Of a DNA stretch of 5,782 nt, positions 5,551 to 5,782 are shown one piece after another. The DNA is from Chryseobacterium gleum (lineage in GTDB: Bacteria; Bacteroidota; Bacteroidia; Flavobacteriales_D; Crocinitomicaceae), in NCBI GenBank assembly GCA_945877005.1, contig CAMCQL010000132.1, positions 1 through 5,782 on the forward strand. The letters are read 5' to 3'. The notes below the pieces were generated by a model, which was given only the letters and a program-made list of their open reading frames with translations, was not told the origin of the DNA and searched no databases. Numbering within the stretch: the first letter of the stretch is position 1; every line of letters begins with the position of its first letter. A program made the position numbers and the translations under genes.

Positions 5551-5782
5551 TTATTTACGAAGTAACCAACCTGTCATCTTTAGCCCAGCTAATTTCTCTT
5601 TTGTAGCCAAAAATGCAGAATCAGATGATCCCGAAACGGCGCTTACACGATGTAAACCATTTGATTGGTCTACAATGTATGCGTTAATTCCGTTTGTTTT
5701 TAATTTTGAGATCAATTCATTGGCATTTTGCTCGGTTGAAAAACATCCAACTACTAAGTGTAGATTACCAGTATTTTTAGTG
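5551..5782 (-). CDS. SPOR-domain protein, C-terminal part (cut by window edge)
   Basis: The last 76 residues are read on the minus strand up to the TAA at 5553-5551; the start is beyond the right edge. The segment NLHLVVGCFSTEQNANELISKLKTNG, then INAYIVDQSNGLHRVSA and the ending GWLLRK, has the beta-alpha-beta-beta-alpha-beta layout of a SPOR domain. The typical VGCFS, NAxxL and GLHRV positions and a terminal GWLL are present. SPOR domains bind glycan strands stripped of stem peptides and direct proteins to the division septum in the periplasm. The domain sits at the extreme C-terminus, as is usual, normally behind a membrane anchor or signal peptide that cannot be seen here. The frame is clean. 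Which SPOR protein this is cannot be decided from the fragment. Confidence 0.85.
   Translation of the reverse strand, partial: TKNTGNLHLVVGCFSTEQNANELISKLKTNGINAYIVDQSNGLHRVSAVSGSSDSAFLATKEKLAGLKMTGWLLRK

Noticed and set aside
5555..5782. Alternative minus-strand frame ending at TAA 5557-5555
   Set aside because: It contains internal stops; only the frame ending at 5551 is open and gives a SPOR domain.

Overview
The window looks like chromosomal DNA of a low-GC member of the Bacteroidota, most likely Flavobacteriales. Several things point that way: the overall AT-richness; start codons with no Shine-Dalgarno sequence; exact TAnnTTTG-type -7 elements with short leaders; a Cys-Lys-Lys-Asp lipoprotein start; secreted proteins whose signal peptides end just before Gln; and a SPOR protein of the usual flavobacterial style. 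Genus cannot be read from the sequence. I saw no transposase, integrase, CRISPR array, tRNA or rRNA.

Layout. 1-431 (minus) is the N-terminal third of an M20 metallodipeptidase that runs off the left edge. 455-481 is a hairpin terminator separating it from 508-669 (minus), an unannotated 53-residue membrane protein with its own promoter. A divergent intergenic region (670-837) holds promoters for that gene and for a plus-strand lipoprotein (838-1434). After a 171-base gap comes a plus-strand DEAD-box RNA helicase (1606-2925) whose motif II reads DEMD instead of DEAD. It converges on a minus-strand pair: a DinB/DUF1569-like metal-binding helical protein (3235-3693) followed 21 bases later by a small secreted or membrane-anchored CxxC protein (2971-3213).

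Next, also on the minus strand, is a two-gene operon: a secreted papain-fold peptidase of the bleomycin hydrolase (C1B) type (4192-5415), then 5 bases later a BlaI/MecI-type repressor (3863-4186), closed by a strong terminator (3809-3845). The right edge holds the C-terminus of a SPOR-domain protein (5551-5782, minus).

How the genes relate. Most of the window is ordinary housekeeping and accessory content. The most interesting unit is the peptidase-BlaI operon. BlaI repressors normally sit beside a BlaR1-type M56 sensor protease, and none is visible here; the partner is instead an exported cysteine peptidase. A perfect ATAGTC-N9-GACTAT dyad lies directly upstream of the operon's -7 element, where a repressor dimer would block transcription, suggesting autoregulation. 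This regulatory reading is inference.
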